NCBI GenBank assembly: GCA_948465545.1
Contig: CAOJXO010000001.1
Coordinates: forward strand, 1-64,000
From: an uncultured Bacillota bacterium
GTDB taxonomy: Bacteria; Bacillota; Clostridia; Christensenellales; UBA1242
Length of the DNA: 64,000 nt
Reading direction: 5' to 3'
In this document: one piece after another, positions 1 to 9,597 of the stretch
How positions within the stretch are numbered: the stretch's first letter is position 1
How the letters are laid out: each line of letters opens with the position of its first letter
Notes under the pieces: generated by a model
Databases searched by the model: none
Told to the model about the DNA's origin: nothing
Seen by the model: the letters and a program-made list of their open reading frames with translations, nothing else
Position numbers and translations under genes: made by a program

Positions 1-1418
<1,418 letters not shown>

Positions 1419-1621
1419 ATTATATTTCATTTTGCAATGAAACTATGAATTGGATTATCTTAGCATTTTTGCTTGAATTACATTTCTGTAATTTCGTCTT
1501 GTTATTTTATTTACTCAGCGTAAATTGAAATAAGCAAATTATCGTATTACATTAAAAAATAACATAATTGATATTTGTTTCTCTCGTTACAACATTCTGT
1601 TTGTTGTTAACATTAAATTAT

Positions 1622-1677
1622 GTAGTTGTCAAGGTTCTATGCTGACTGGCAAGTCATTGCCTTTCTGCGTGTCAGCA
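1622..1677 (-). promoter_or_regulatory. 23S rRNA leader: hairpin and boxA-like element
   Basis: Just downstream of the promoter on the minus strand, TGCTGAC (1671-1677 complement) pairs with GTCAGCA (1640-1646 complement), and an inner GGCA/TTGCC stem extends the hairpin. It is followed by AACCTTGACAACTACAT, which resembles the CTTTGAAAACT-type boxA/processing region of Bacillota rRNA spacers. The role in antitermination or rRNA processing is inferred. Confidence 0.5.
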
Positions 1678-1682
1678 TGAGT

Positions 1683-1712
1683 ATAATATCACAAACGAAA
1701 ATACCATGTCAA
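1683..1712 (-). promoter_or_regulatory. Promoter of the 23S rRNA gene
   Basis: On the minus strand a perfect -35 TTGACA (1707-1712) is followed after 18 bp by -10 TATTAT (1683-1688). An A/T-rich tract lies directly upstream of the -35, like an UP element. Transcription would start near 1676, giving a leader of about 255 nt before the 23S 5' end. Confidence 0.8.
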
Positions 1713-1879
1713 CAGTTTTTCAAAAAAAAATTAAAAATTTTCAACTTTTTTTTAAGATTTTTTTTGAAGTCGGCGAAACATCGCCGAGTGTTTGCGGTTT
1801 TAATTCAAAACCACCCCAAAAACACCCCCTTTTTATACAATTTATAAAATAAAAAATTGAGAAAATTTTTATAAAAAAC

Positions 1880-1912
1880 AAAAAAGATTGACTTGTTTCG
1901 TCAATCTTTTTA
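1880..1912 (-). terminator. Intrinsic terminator after the DHH gene
   Basis: The arms AAAGATTGAC (1883-1892) and GTCAATCTTT (1900-1909) form a 10-bp perfect stem with a 7-nt loop and a T-run on the minus strand. It sits 12 bp after the stop codon of the DHH gene. Confidence 0.88.
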
Positions 1913-1923
1913 ACAATTTCCCA

Positions 1924-2853
1924 CTACTCTTGCTCTAATTCCAACAACTCTTTTGGTAGATTTGCAGTTTTAAAACTTGCTGCAAATGGATGTCCGCCGC
2001 CGCCATAGACTTTTGCAACAGCCGAAACATCAAAATCCGAATCAACACTGCGTAGTGAAACACTATCACTATCAGTAAACCTTATCATCAAAAACTTTAT
2101 TTCATTGGCAATCGGTAAATTACGCAATTCTTTGATAATATTGTTTTTGTATAACTGTTCGCTTACAACATAGCCAGCCTTAACTCCATCAACATCTACC
2201 ACTTGCACTTTGCTTACGTACTCTTTAAGTTTTCTGTTGTACTCTTCAAGAAATCTCTTTATAAGGTTATTTTCTTCATCACTCAAAGTAAACATTTTAT
2301 TGTTTAAGAGTTTGTTGGTCATACACTCAACATATTCTTCTCTACCAAGCACCAAGGCGAGATTGTTTAACTTGTCCGCCTTTTCAAACTCTGGATTACT
2401 CCACTCAACATCATATATACGTGTAAACTCCACAAAGTCGTCAATAGCAGGCGTTAACTTTAACAATCCTTGTTCTAATAAATCTTTGCAAAATAACTCT
2501 GTTCCACAAAAAGCACCATACTTATTTTCAACTTCAAGTGTTACAAAAGGATAATCCCCTTTAATCCTATCTTTATGATGGTCTAACACTTTAAGTTTTA
2601 CCTTTAATTCTTTATACTCAGGCAATTCATCTATCTTTTGACATAGACTCTCGCTAGGGCAATGATCAGTCACATAAACCTTGTCATAACCAGAAAGTTC
2701 ACCACTTTCCCACCTTTCAAGAAGCAAATCATCTAATTCATTATTTCCAACATAAACAATTTCTGGATTACTATATGCAAGTTTAGCAAGAACAGCACAC
2801 CCATAACCATCAATATCAATACCATGCGTAAAAACAATAACTTTATCTTTCAT
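1924..2853 (-). CDS. DHH family phosphoesterase (NrnB-like)
   Basis: This 309-aa protein belongs to the DHH/DHHA1 superfamily of metal-dependent phosphoesterases, which hydrolyse short oligonucleotides, cyclic (di)nucleotides or pyrophosphate. Visible motifs are the N-terminal D-x-D (D13, D15 in THGIDIDG), T-D-H (D63-H64), the signature L-DHH-K (D91-H92-H93), and the DHHA1 glycine-rich loop VYGGGGHP near residue 285. Length and order of motifs fit NrnB-type nanoRNases better than RecJ, which is about twice as long. It is preceded by an AAGAGGAATG-type ribosome binding site, is monocistronic and ends at a strong hairpin. The substrate cannot be fixed from sequence. Confidence 0.85.
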   Translation of the reverse strand: MKDKVIVFTHGIDIDGYGCAVLAKLAYSNPEIVYVGNNELDDLLLERWESGELSGYDKVYVTDHCPSESLCQKIDELPEYKELKVKLKVLDHHKDRIKGDYPFVTLEVENKYGAFCGTELFCKDLLEQGLLKLTPAIDDFVEFTRIYDVEWSNPEFEKADKLNNLALVLGREEYVECMTNKLLNNKMFTLSDEENNLIKRFLEEYNRKLKEYVSKVQVVDVDGVKAGYVVSEQLYKNNIIKELRNLPIANEIKFLMIRFTDSDSVSLRSVDSDFDVSAVAKVYGGGGHPFAASFKTANLPKELLELEQE

Positions 2854-2912
2854 TTCATTCCTCTTATTTATATAATAAATTTATCTATATATTATATATA
2901 ACATATATAAAT

Positions 2913-2940
2913 AAAAAAATCAACCCTAAGGTTGATTTTT
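2913..2940 (-). terminator. Terminator after tRNA-Ala
   Basis: AATCAACC (2918-2925) and GGTTGATT (2930-2937) form an 8-bp stem with a CTAA loop and a T-run on the minus strand. It begins right after the encoded CCA end of the tRNA. Confidence 0.85.
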
Positions 2941-3017
2941 GGTGGAGAATATCGGGCTCGAACCGATGACCTCCTGCTTGCAAGGCAGGCGCTCTAGCCA
3001 AACTGAGCTAATCCCCC
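2940..3017 (-). tRNA. tRNA-Ala (anticodon TGC)
   Basis: The minus strand reads GGGGGATTAGCTCAG...TTCGAGCCCGATATTCTCCACCA. The 7-bp acceptor stem contains two G-U pairs, the D-arm has TAGCTCAG, the anticodon stem CCTGC/GCAGG encloses loop CTTGCAA (anticodon TGC), and the T-loop is TTCGAGC. The 3' CCA is encoded. It stands alone rather than in a 16S-23S spacer. Confidence 0.95.
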
Positions 3018-3118
3018 ATAAATATTAAGCGTGGTTAGATTATCATAATTACGCCCTTTTGTCAACACTTTTTGCAGTATTTTCATAAAAAATTAAAATA
3101 TTTATTTACTTAACCACA

Positions 3119-3147
3119 GCAAAAAAGAGAGATTTTCATCTCTCTTT
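3119..3147 (-). terminator. Terminator of the membrane-anchored helical protein gene
   Basis: AAAGAGAGAT (3124-3133) and ATCTCTCTTT (3138-3147) form a 10-bp perfect stem with a 4-nt loop, followed on the minus strand by a short T-run. It lies 10 bp after the stop codon at 3158. Confidence 0.85.
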
Positions 3148-3157
3148 CTTAAATAAT

Positions 3158-4507
3158 TTATAAATCAATTTCTTCGCCATCAACTACCAAAGCAAAAGTA
3201 GTATTAGCATTTTCAACAGTCTTTAACACCTTTGCGATAACATCCTCTTCACTAAGTTGACCTTTTTCTTGAAGCGTAACTTTTTCGCTTGCAACAAAAT
3301 TGCCATTTGCATCTTTTGAAAGGATTGAATAAGAAATCATCGTGCTAGTTTTCTTAACTTCAGAATCAATAGAAATATAGTTGCCTCTATCTAAGATGTT
3401 TGCATATAATGCTGATCCTGGTTTTTGTTCCTTAATTAAAGATTTGATTTCTGCTGCATATGCTTCTGAGTCGCCTTTAGCAAATTTATATGTTGCATTT
3501 TCAGTGTCAACTTTAATCTCATATACAGCATCATTTCCCCAACCATCGTTTCCACGGAAATATAAAGCAAGAATGTTGCCAGCATATTGTCCAGAGATAA
3601 ACTCAGTAACCTTACCAGCATTTGCACCTCTAACGAGTTTTGCAAGTTCAGCATCTGTAGAGATATCAAATGTTACTTCATTAGGAATTGTATTTTCGTC
3701 AGCGAGTTCAAGGACCTTATCGAATGCTATTGTCGCGGCATTTTGAGCTGTTTCATAGGCCTGATCTGCAATATTACGTGCATCTTTCAATGAGATGCTA
3801 AATGACGCATCCTCATCTTCTAATAGCGGTAATACTTGAAGATTTTGTGAATGATCCTCTAAATACTTTTCTAATTCAAGTTTTTTAGCTTTCAATTCTT
3901 CAGTTTGTCTGTCTTCTGGGATTTCATTTATTTTATTTAATGCACCTTGAACTTTTTCTATTGCCGCACTAGCATCGTTACTTGCGGCGAAAGCTTGATT
4001 CATAGCTGGCTCACGATTATCATCTCTCACAGCAACAAGAGTTGCTATTTCAGAGCTTTTCGCATCACTAGCAAGTCTGTAAGCCTTAACGGCATCTTCC
4101 AACGATTCTATATGTGTCGCTGCATACATTGCTTCATTTGCTGCAGTTTGAGCATCCTGCGCTTTCTTTATAACATTGCCTAAATCACCCTGAACATCTG
4201 TTGCAGTTTGGCTTGCATAAGTTACTGTTTGACCGATAAGAACATTCATTCTATTGTTCTTAACAAGTCCAGAAGTAACAAAATGCCCTATACCAATAAA
4301 CGCAACTAACGCAACTGCTACCGTAGCAATGGCCTTTGGCCTTGACTTTTCATTTGTGAATTTGTCTATAATCCAATCTTTAACCTTAACCCTTGATTTA
4401 GCATCGGTAGGATCTTTTGCGTCAATTTCACCTCCATCCACTTCAACTGTAGGTTTTGCCCCAAAAAGTCTCTTAAAACTATTTTTTTCTTCAGTCCTAC
4501 TTGCCAT
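3158..4507 (-). CDS. Membrane-anchored helical extracytoplasmic protein, unknown function
   Basis: This 449-aa protein has a charged cytoplasmic N-terminus (about 55 residues), one transmembrane segment around residues 60-80 (IATVAVALVAFIGIGHFV), and a long Ala/Gln/Asp-rich region of predicted coiled-coil helices (roughly 90-270). A mixed alpha/beta C-terminal part follows. No catalytic motif is recognisable. The topology suggests an N-in, C-out protein with a helical stalk presenting a C-terminal domain on the cell surface. It has a consensus promoter, an AAGGAGG ribosome binding site and its own terminator, so it is probably well expressed and monocistronic. Confidence 0.75.
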   Translation of the reverse strand: MASRTEEKNSFKRLFGAKPTVEVDGGEIDAKDPTDAKSRVKVKDWIIDKFTNEKSRPKAIATVAVALVAFIGIGHFVTSGLVKNNRMNVLIGQTVTYASQTATDVQGDLGNVIKKAQDAQTAANEAMYAATHIESLEDAVKAYRLASDAKSSEIATLVAVRDDNREPAMNQAFAASNDASAAIEKVQGALNKINEIPEDRQTEELKAKKLELEKYLEDHSQNLQVLPLLEDEDASFSISLKDARNIADQAYETAQNAATIAFDKVLELADENTIPNEVTFDISTDAELAKLVRGANAGKVTEFISGQYAGNILALYFRGNDGWGNDAVYEIKVDTENATYKFAKGDSEAYAAEIKSLIKEQKPGSALYANILDRGNYISIDSEVKKTSTMISYSILSKDANGNFVASEKVTLQEKGQLSEEDVIAKVLKTVENANTTFALVVDGEEIDL

Positions 4508-4533
4508 AGTAATACCTCCTTCTTGTTATCTAT

Positions 4534-4562
4534 ATTATACGCCATTAACCCCCATTTGTCAA
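4534..4562 (-). promoter_or_regulatory. Consensus sigma-A promoter for the 449-aa protein gene
   Basis: TTGACA (4557-4562) and TATAAT (4534-4539) on the minus strand are separated by exactly 17 bp, both hexamers perfect. It lies immediately after the upstream HD-domain gene, so the two genes are transcribed separately. Confidence 0.9.
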
Positions 4563-4572
4563 TAGGCTATTT

Positions 4573-5157
4573 TCAACTTTCTATCTTTTCATCAAGATAA
4601 GTCGCTTCCAAATCCGCCAAATGAAACAAAAAGCATATCGGATATCTATAAAAAGCGTCTTGAATAGAATAAAGTCCACCCTTTACCCTAGGATCATATT
4701 CACCCATATGCCAATTAATCGCCATTGCCTCCACCCTATCAAGTTTAACAAACCCTGAAAGGATATATACCGATTTTTCGCCATGTCCATAAGGCAAGGT
4801 ATCTTCATATTTGAAATATGGTTTTTGCACCCATTGATTATCCACTTTAACATTTCTTACATCTTCGGTGTAGGTGTTAACCTTACATATGTCATGAAAT
4901 AATGCAATAATAGTAGCACTTTCAAGCGAGAGTTTATCAGTCCAGTTTCTACCATATTCAGATTCAAGAATTTTAATAAACCTCTTGTAAACCTTTAAAG
5001 AATGTACACATAATCCACCGCGATAGTTTGAATGACGCCTACCACTTGCAGGTGCAGTAAAAAAGTCTGTACGCTCTAGCCATTCAATCAATTTGTCAGA
5101 ACCATCACGTTCAACATTATCATAGAAGATTTCCAAAAATTCATCTTTTGCGTCCAT
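4573..5157 (-). CDS. HD domain phosphohydrolase
   Basis: This 194-aa protein carries an HD-superfamily metal site: H52 in GGLCVHSLKVY, the paired H88-D89 in ALFHDICKVN, and further histidines at GHGEKSV and INWHMGEYD. HD proteins hydrolyse phosphomonoesters or phosphodiesters of nucleotides or nucleic acids. The spacing H...HD...H...H resembles the HD domain of YhaM-type 3'-5' exonucleases, but no OB-fold is fused, so it is a stand-alone hydrolase. The substrate is unknown. Confidence 0.8.
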   Translation of the reverse strand: MDAKDEFLEIFYDNVERDGSDKLIEWLERTDFFTAPASGRRHSNYRGGLCVHSLKVYKRFIKILESEYGRNWTDKLSLESATIIALFHDICKVNTYTEDVRNVKVDNQWVQKPYFKYEDTLPYGHGEKSVYILSGFVKLDRVEAMAINWHMGEYDPRVKGGLYSIQDAFYRYPICFLFHLADLEATYLDEKIES

Positions 5158-5281
5158 ATTGCCCCTTTTATTATATGTATAGTAGTATATATTATATATT
5201 TTTTCATAAAAAAAACAAACATAATCGCAAAGTTAAGACAAAAAATATAAAAAAATGGTTATACAAAATGCCTATAAATTA

Positions 5282-5311
5282 TTGACTTAAAAGCAAAAGA
5301 TGTGCTATTAT
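5282..5311 (+). promoter_or_regulatory. tRNA-Ser promoter
   Basis: TTGACT (5282-5287), an 18-bp spacer and TATTAT (5306-5311) lie 16 bp upstream of the mature tRNA 5' end. Confidence 0.75.
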
Positions 5312-5326
5312 GAGATAGTCGGCAAT

Positions 5327-5417
5327 GGGGAGATACTCAAGAGGTCGAAGAGGCGGCCCTGCTAAGGCTGTAGGTCGGGCAACCGGCGCAAGGGTTCAAA
5401 TCCCTTTCTTCCCGCCA
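5327..5417 (+). tRNA. tRNA-Ser (anticodon GCT)
   Basis: The 91-nt type II tRNA has acceptor strands GGGGAGA and TCTTCCC, discriminator G73, encoded CCA, anticodon loop containing CTGCTAA (anticodon GCT) and the long variable arm typical of serine tRNAs (GGTCGGGCAACCGGC). Its 3' end is overlapped by a decayed recombinase frame on the other strand. Confidence 0.95.
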
Positions 5418-5731
5418 GACAATTGTCGTTTGAACGAATTATCAAACGGCAATTTTTTTATGTCTTTTTCAGACAATTCAAGTTCTTGCCTATAAATTGT
5501 TGTTCCACCATTGTTTTGATCGCCATCGGGGTTATTTGGGCTCCACTTATATATTTCTTCAGCAGGATTAAAACTTGTGTTATAAACAATTGTTATTCTA
5601 TCATCAAACAATTTAACTCTTAAAATAAAATTGTTAAAGAAATCATTTTTATCTGTTTTGCTATCAAAATTTTTTCGTTTTGTAATCTTTTGATAATCGA
5701 TCTGCTTTTTTGAATTTTTCTTACACTTTCT
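5396..5731 (-). pseudogene. Decayed C-terminal remnant, probably of a serine site-specific recombinase
   Basis: An uninterrupted minus-strand frame runs from just after a stop at 5732-5734 to 5396 without a plausible start codon. It encodes a Lys/Asn-rich helical stretch, then FILRVKLFDDRITIVYN and an acidic helix. The 'V-L-(F/Y)-D-D-(K/R)-I-x-I-x-Y-N' strand is typical of the C-terminal end of large serine recombinases of Clostridia elements. The frame ends inside the 3' end of tRNA-Ser. The catalytic N-terminal domain is absent, so this is a fragment marking an old integration next to the tRNA. Identification rests on one short motif and is tentative. Confidence 0.45.
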
Positions 5732-5809
5732 TCATATCCACAATCATCATAGAAAAGTCACTGCCTGCACGTATTTGGCAGCGAGAAAGATTCTATACTT
5801 TTTTATAAT

Positions 5810-5840
5810 AAAAAGCTCAATCAATTACGATTGAGTTTTT
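5810..5840 (-). terminator. Terminator of the Sau3AI-type R-M operon
   Basis: AAAGCTCAATC and GATTGAGTTTT form a stem of about 10 bp with a 6-nt loop. It overlaps the stop codon of the endonuclease gene and is followed by T's on the minus strand. Confidence 0.8.
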
Positions 5841-7203
5841 ACTCTTTATCTTTAAAAGTTGAATTTAGTTGGGAAAGGATATAATAATTATTAAGCCAGA
5901 AACATTGTTTTGGAAACATTTTGCCATTTGGCAATTCATCGACATCATTTGAATTTCTAGCATGTGGTCTTACATGACCAACTTTATTATCTCTTAGTTT
6001 TGGTAAATCACTTGTGTTTTTATTGTCTACCTTTCTAAAACTTGCACCTTCTAATATAACTTTTTTTGTTATTTCCCATACCTTTTTCATTTCAATTTCT
6101 AAATCATTATATGGCATATTCCAGAACTGGCAACCTTTTAATCTAAGAATCCCATTTCCATCTTGTTTATATACAATGAATAAGAAACGTGTTTCAGAAA
6201 AATAGTTTTGTAAATCGGAATCTTCCCAAGTTTGGTTAGCTATTTCTTTAAATTTGAAAGTCCTAAATGACATACTTTCTGTAATAGTATTATTCGCATT
6301 CAATCTAATTGTTTTAACATTTATGCCAGCTTTTATGAATTCTTCTGCTTTATTACTCTTTAAACCCAAAATGTTAAATGCCAACAAGGATTCTTTATTT
6401 TTAATTGGTTTTTTCTTGTCAATTTTAAAACAATCACAAAGTTCATCTATAGAATAATTTTTATATTTATCAATTTTCTCAACAACATATTCTTCAAATG
6501 TTTTATCCTTTAACATTGATACATCTGAAACTATTTTTTCATTCTTAATATTTCCAAATATATAGTTTTGAAGAATATAAGTCATGTATGAAGTTTTTAG
6601 ACAATATGCTCTTTGTTTTGCTAAAACATAAGAAAATGGTTGTTTTCTTAAACTGCTTGAGTTAGCACCTTTTGTGCATGCTCCTAAATACAAGGTATCT
6701 CCTTCGGATATTTGCTCCGCAATACCAGATTTTATCTTGGAAATAATTTTCCCCCAATCATCTCTTATAATTGCTAAATCTTCTTCAGGGAAAGAAAATA
6801 ATACAGCCTTGGCAATAGAAAAATATTCTTTGCTAATATTTATTTTATCTTCATATGGAAGTAATAACATATCATGGCATTTTAAATAAAACGCGCTTGT
6901 TTCAAATGTCTTGTTGTATTCTTCCATATAATTTATGATGTCACAAACTAATCTTTCTTTTGCAACAACTTGACCATTTCGGTTGTAGCGGAAAGGGTGT
7001 GCTTTTAATTCAACATCTGCTTCCACAAAATCAGGTCTTGGGTCACTGTTTACAGGAATCCCAAACCAGCATTCTTGAATTAAATTCCCAATTGCACCTT
7101 TACCAGAAGCTAATATTCCTTTTGTATCTATGTTTTTAAATGGAATGCCAATAAGTTCTTGTGCTCTTTCTAATATATCCTTTTTTGTTGCGTATTGTTG
7201 CAT
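5839..7203 (-). CDS. Type II restriction endonuclease, Sau3AI/MutH family
   Basis: The roughly 454-aa protein shows the MutH/Sau3AI fold signature: GKGAIGNLIQ, then CWFGIPVNSDPRPDF, then VELKAHP. These provide the catalytic D...E-x-K triad (D58, E65, K67 from the chosen start). Sau3AI itself is about 490 aa with a second, inactive MutH-like domain used for allosteric binding; the remaining 300 residues here probably correspond to it. The start is set at the ATG at 7203 because GAGGAAG lies 6 bp upstream; an in-frame ATG at 7233 would overlap the methyltransferase. Together with the adjacent methyltransferase it should recognise GATC or a related site, which is inferred from family membership only. 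Confidence 0.88.
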   Translation of the reverse strand: MQQYATKKDILERAQELIGIPFKNIDTKGILASGKGAIGNLIQECWFGIPVNSDPRPDFVEADVELKAHPFRYNRNGQVVAKERLVCDIINYMEEYNKTFETSAFYLKCHDMLLLPYEDKINISKEYFSIAKAVLFSFPEEDLAIIRDDWGKIISKIKSGIAEQISEGDTLYLGACTKGANSSSLRKQPFSYVLAKQRAYCLKTSYMTYILQNYIFGNIKNEKIVSDVSMLKDKTFEEYVVEKIDKYKNYSIDELCDCFKIDKKKPIKNKESLLAFNILGLKSNKAEEFIKAGINVKTIRLNANNTITESMSFRTFKFKEIANQTWEDSDLQNYFSETRFLFIVYKQDGNGILRLKGCQFWNMPYNDLEIEMKKVWEITKKVILEGASFRKVDNKNTSDLPKLRDNKVGHVRPHARNSNDVDELPNGKMFPKQCFWLNNYYILSQLNSTFKDKE

Positions 7204-7204
7204 A

Positions 7205-8407
7205 CTAATCTTCCTCATCAAAAATTTCTTCAATAATTCTAGCCATTCTAGTAATCATTGGAACGACAAGTGCATTACCCATACAAAAATATCTCATTTT
7301 CTTTGGCATACCAGTATCAGTCCAATTATCATCAAAGCCTTGTATTCTTTCAGCCTCAACAGGAGTGATAAGTCTTAAATTATTGGTTTCAGCATCTCGT
7401 ATTACATGTGAACTTCGATTTAATGTTGCTTCCGATGTCAACATTGTTCTAGCTGGTAAATCTAAAGAATCAGGGAATGCAATAGCACCTTCGCTAAATA
7501 TATAACAATGTCCATCTCTGCTTGTTCTATTTATTCTTTTAGAGCCTTTAAGGTATTGCCACTTTTCCATATTATTTGTTATATAAAACTCTTCACCAAC
7601 ATTATTTTCAATAATATTTTTTAATGGAACATTTTCTTCTAACTGAGCATTAACATCACAAGTTTTAATATACCCATTGCTCATATATCCAGCATTTTTA
7701 AAACCAAATTTAAATTCATTTGAAATTTTAACTAAATCCATAGAAGTAAATACTTCATTTGTTATAGTACTATTTCCGTTAATTGGAAAAGTTCTCGCAA
7801 AAAGCCCTGCGTGCAAAATTATTTCTTCTGGATTTTGAACAGCCTTTTTTTCTCCATAATTAGTATTGTTTTTATATGCAAAAATAAAAACCCTTCGTCT
7901 TCGTTGAGCCGCTCCGTATTCTGCTGCGTTTACAACTCTCCATTCAACTGAATAATTTAATTGATTAAAGCAGGCTAATATTATTCCAAAATCTCTTCCT
8001 CTTTGCTTTGCTGGAGATTTTAGTAATCTATCTACGTTTTCAAGTAAAATAAATGATGGCTGTTTCTCTTCAAGAATATCTCTAATTTGCCACCACAGCA
8101 CACCTTTTTTGCCTTCAATCCCATGGCTACTACTTAAACTATGTGCAACTGAATAATCTTGACAGGGAAAACCTCCAACCAATAAATTATGGTTGGGAAT
8201 TTCTCTTTTATTTACTTTGGCTATATCAATTCCTGTATTCTTATCAATATCGCCCCAATGACTAACATAGCATTGATGAGCCCATTGATTTTTTGCTCCT
8301 GGTTCCCATTGAGAAAACCAAACAGTGTTCCAATCATTTGACTGTCGTTCAAAACCTAATCTAAATCCGCCAACACCTGCAAATAGTTCACAAATAGTTT
8401 TTTTCAT
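7205..8407 (-). CDS. DNA (cytosine-5) methyltransferase of the Sau3AI-type R-M system
   Basis: This 400-aa C5-methyltransferase transfers a methyl group from S-adenosylmethionine to cytosine C5, protecting host DNA from the neighbouring nuclease. Motif I is ELFAGVGGFRLGFE, motif IV is GGFPCQDYSV with catalytic C82, motif VI is ILLENVDRLL, motif VIII is AAQRRRRVF, and motif X is CMGNALVVP near the C-terminus. The stop codon is 2 bp from the endonuclease start, so the pair is one operon with the methylase first. That order helps the modification enzyme appear before the nuclease after transfer to a naive cell. Confidence 0.95.
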   Translation of the reverse strand: MKKTICELFAGVGGFRLGFERQSNDWNTVWFSQWEPGAKNQWAHQCYVSHWGDIDKNTGIDIAKVNKREIPNHNLLVGGFPCQDYSVAHSLSSSHGIEGKKGVLWWQIRDILEEKQPSFILLENVDRLLKSPAKQRGRDFGIILACFNQLNYSVEWRVVNAAEYGAAQRRRRVFIFAYKNNTNYGEKKAVQNPEEIILHAGLFARTFPINGNSTITNEVFTSMDLVKISNEFKFGFKNAGYMSNGYIKTCDVNAQLEENVPLKNIIENNVGEEFYITNNMEKWQYLKGSKRINRTSRDGHCYIFSEGAIAFPDSLDLPARTMLTSEATLNRSSHVIRDAETNNLRLITPVEAERIQGFDDNWTDTGMPKKMRYFCMGNALVVPMITRMARIIEEIFDEED

Positions 8408-8570
8408 ATAGTTCCTTTGTTTTTCTAGATTATAAATGCATTATAACACAAAATTTTTATATTTGTTTAATTTTTATAAACTTATTTTAACATATTTTTA
8501 AATAAAATCACTTTTAATTCTACAAATTTTATTATTTTTATGTTATAATGAGACATATAAGGAGAAATTT

Positions 8571-9344
8571 ATGAAAAACAAGAAGCATTTTAATCATATA
8601 TGCTGGTTAATACCTGCATTAATCATACTATTTTTTGTAATTTTCTCTATTTTTCGTTCATTCAAAGAAGAGAGTTTGGAACTTAAAGATTGGTTAACTT
8701 TTGTTGGCTCTTATTTGGGATTTGCTGGAAACATTATTTTAGGATATGTTGCAATTTATCAAAATAGAAAATTAAGAGATGATAATGTAAAACAACGCAA
8801 AAATGCTATCAAACCTATTCTCAATTTCAAATATAGAAAACTAAATATCATAGAACTTTCAAAAATGCACGAATATTTTCATCATCTAAAAATAGACGAT
8901 AATTGTATTATAGAACATACTAATCTCATTCCAAGAGATATTCGTTCTTTATGCAGTAAAGACTTTGAATTATACAAAATGAGTTCTGACATGTCAGTTT
9001 CTAATGAAGTATATAACAGATTCGAATCTAGATTCCAAAAAGATTTTATTAAACTTTCTAAAAAATATTTACTAATTGATTTTTATTTAGATAACAATGG
9101 TAATGGTAATGCTATTAATATAGAGATTTTGTTAAATAATAACAAATTGAATATATCACCATCATTACAATCAAATAAATACAATGCTTATTTGTTTTTG
9201 GTTGAACTTAATGTTAAATTAAATACAACAAATCTTAATTTGAATTTAAATTATGAAGATATAGACAACGAAAGTTTTACCAAACAGGAAACAATTTGTG
9301 TAACCCGCAACATTAATGGTCAATTAACAACAAATGATAAATAA
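8571..9344 (+). CDS. Two-TM membrane protein of unknown function
   Basis: This 257-aa protein has two transmembrane helices (about residues 10-30 and 42-63) with the loop KEESLELKDW between them, then YQNRKLRDDN and a cytoplasmic alpha/beta domain without recognised motifs. The preceding DNA has TATAAT and AAGGAG 6 bp before the ATG. It is transcribed divergently from the R-M pair. Proteins with this two-helix hairpin plus a soluble tail are common in accessory and defence patches of Bacillota, but no function can be assigned. Confidence 0.7.
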   Translation: MKNKKHFNHICWLIPALIILFFVIFSIFRSFKEESLELKDWLTFVGSYLGFAGNIILGYVAIYQNRKLRDDNVKQRKNAIKPILNFKYRKLNIIELSKMHEYFHHLKIDDNCIIEHTNLIPRDIRSLCSKDFELYKMSSDMSVSNEVYNRFESRFQKDFIKLSKKYLLIDFYLDNNGNGNAINIEILLNNNKLNISPSLQSNKYNAYLFLVELNVKLNTTNLNLNLNYEDIDNESFTKQETICVTRNINGQLTTNDK

Positions 9345-9381
9345 ATTTTATTTTTAATTATTAGTTCAACTTGAATAGTGT

Positions 9382-9501
9382 TCGTCCCGCCAAAAAATTT
9401 CAAATACGAACACCAAATATATTTTCCTCGATGAGAAAAATTTTGGAGTTTGTATTAAGCGAGATAAAGGTGTTCGTATTTTAAATACCTCGTCCTGCCA
9501 A
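9382..9501. repeat. Imperfect direct repeats resembling a tRNA-Ser 3' end
   Basis: TCGTCCCGCCAA (9382-9393) recurs with one change as TCGTCCTGCCAA (9490-9501). Both resemble the acceptor/CCA end of the upstream tRNA-Ser (TTCTTCCCGCCAGA), so they could be decayed attachment-site copies bounding the 5.4-9.5 kb accessory patch. The match is short and the assignment weak. Confidence 0.35.
9402..9481. repeat. Nested inverted repeats (three copies of AATACGAACACC-like motif)
   Basis: AAATACGAACACC (9402-9414) has a perfect 13-bp inverted copy GGTGTTCGTATTT at 9469-9481 and an imperfect inverted copy GGAGTTTGTATT at 9445-9456. The first copy can therefore form either of two alternative stems. The inner stem is extended by CCAAATATATTTTC pairing with AGAAAAATTTTGG around the loop CTCGATG. 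Confidence 0.75.
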
Positions 9502-9510
9502 GAGAAATTT

Positions 9511-9541
9511 GTACGCACGATTTATTATGATGCGTACTTTT
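9511..9541 (+). terminator. Hairpin with T-rich tail downstream of the two-TM protein gene
   Basis: GTACGCA (9511-9517) pairs with TGCGTAC (9531-9537) around a 13-nt loop, followed by TTTTATTTATT. It may terminate plus-strand transcription from the 8571 gene or from the repeat region. Confidence 0.5.
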
Positions 9542-9597
9542 ATTTATTATTTTATACTCATACATACTTTGCACTAAACTGTATAACAAAAAAGGGA

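Larger units (their letters stand above)
1419..1923. other. Gene-free stretch between 23S rRNA and the DHH gene
   Basis: This 505-bp gap holds the 23S promoter, its leader RNA and the terminator of the DHH gene. There is no 16S rRNA, spacer tRNA or convincing protein gene. The A/T-rich part (1720-1880) carries only chance open frames. Confidence 0.8.

Noticed and set aside
1626-1847. Open frame of 73 codons rich in Phe/Lys
   Set aside because: It reads through the 23S leader hairpin and promoter on the other strand and is low-complexity A/T DNA; not a gene.
5396-5611. Independent small gene starting at a TTG at 5611
   Set aside because: The frame continues upstream to 5731 with compatible sequence and runs into the tRNA; it is better read as a recombinase remnant.
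9402-9481. Possible start of a CRISPR array
   Set aside because: Only inverted, not direct, copies of the repeated unit, unequal spacing and no cas genes anywhere in the window.
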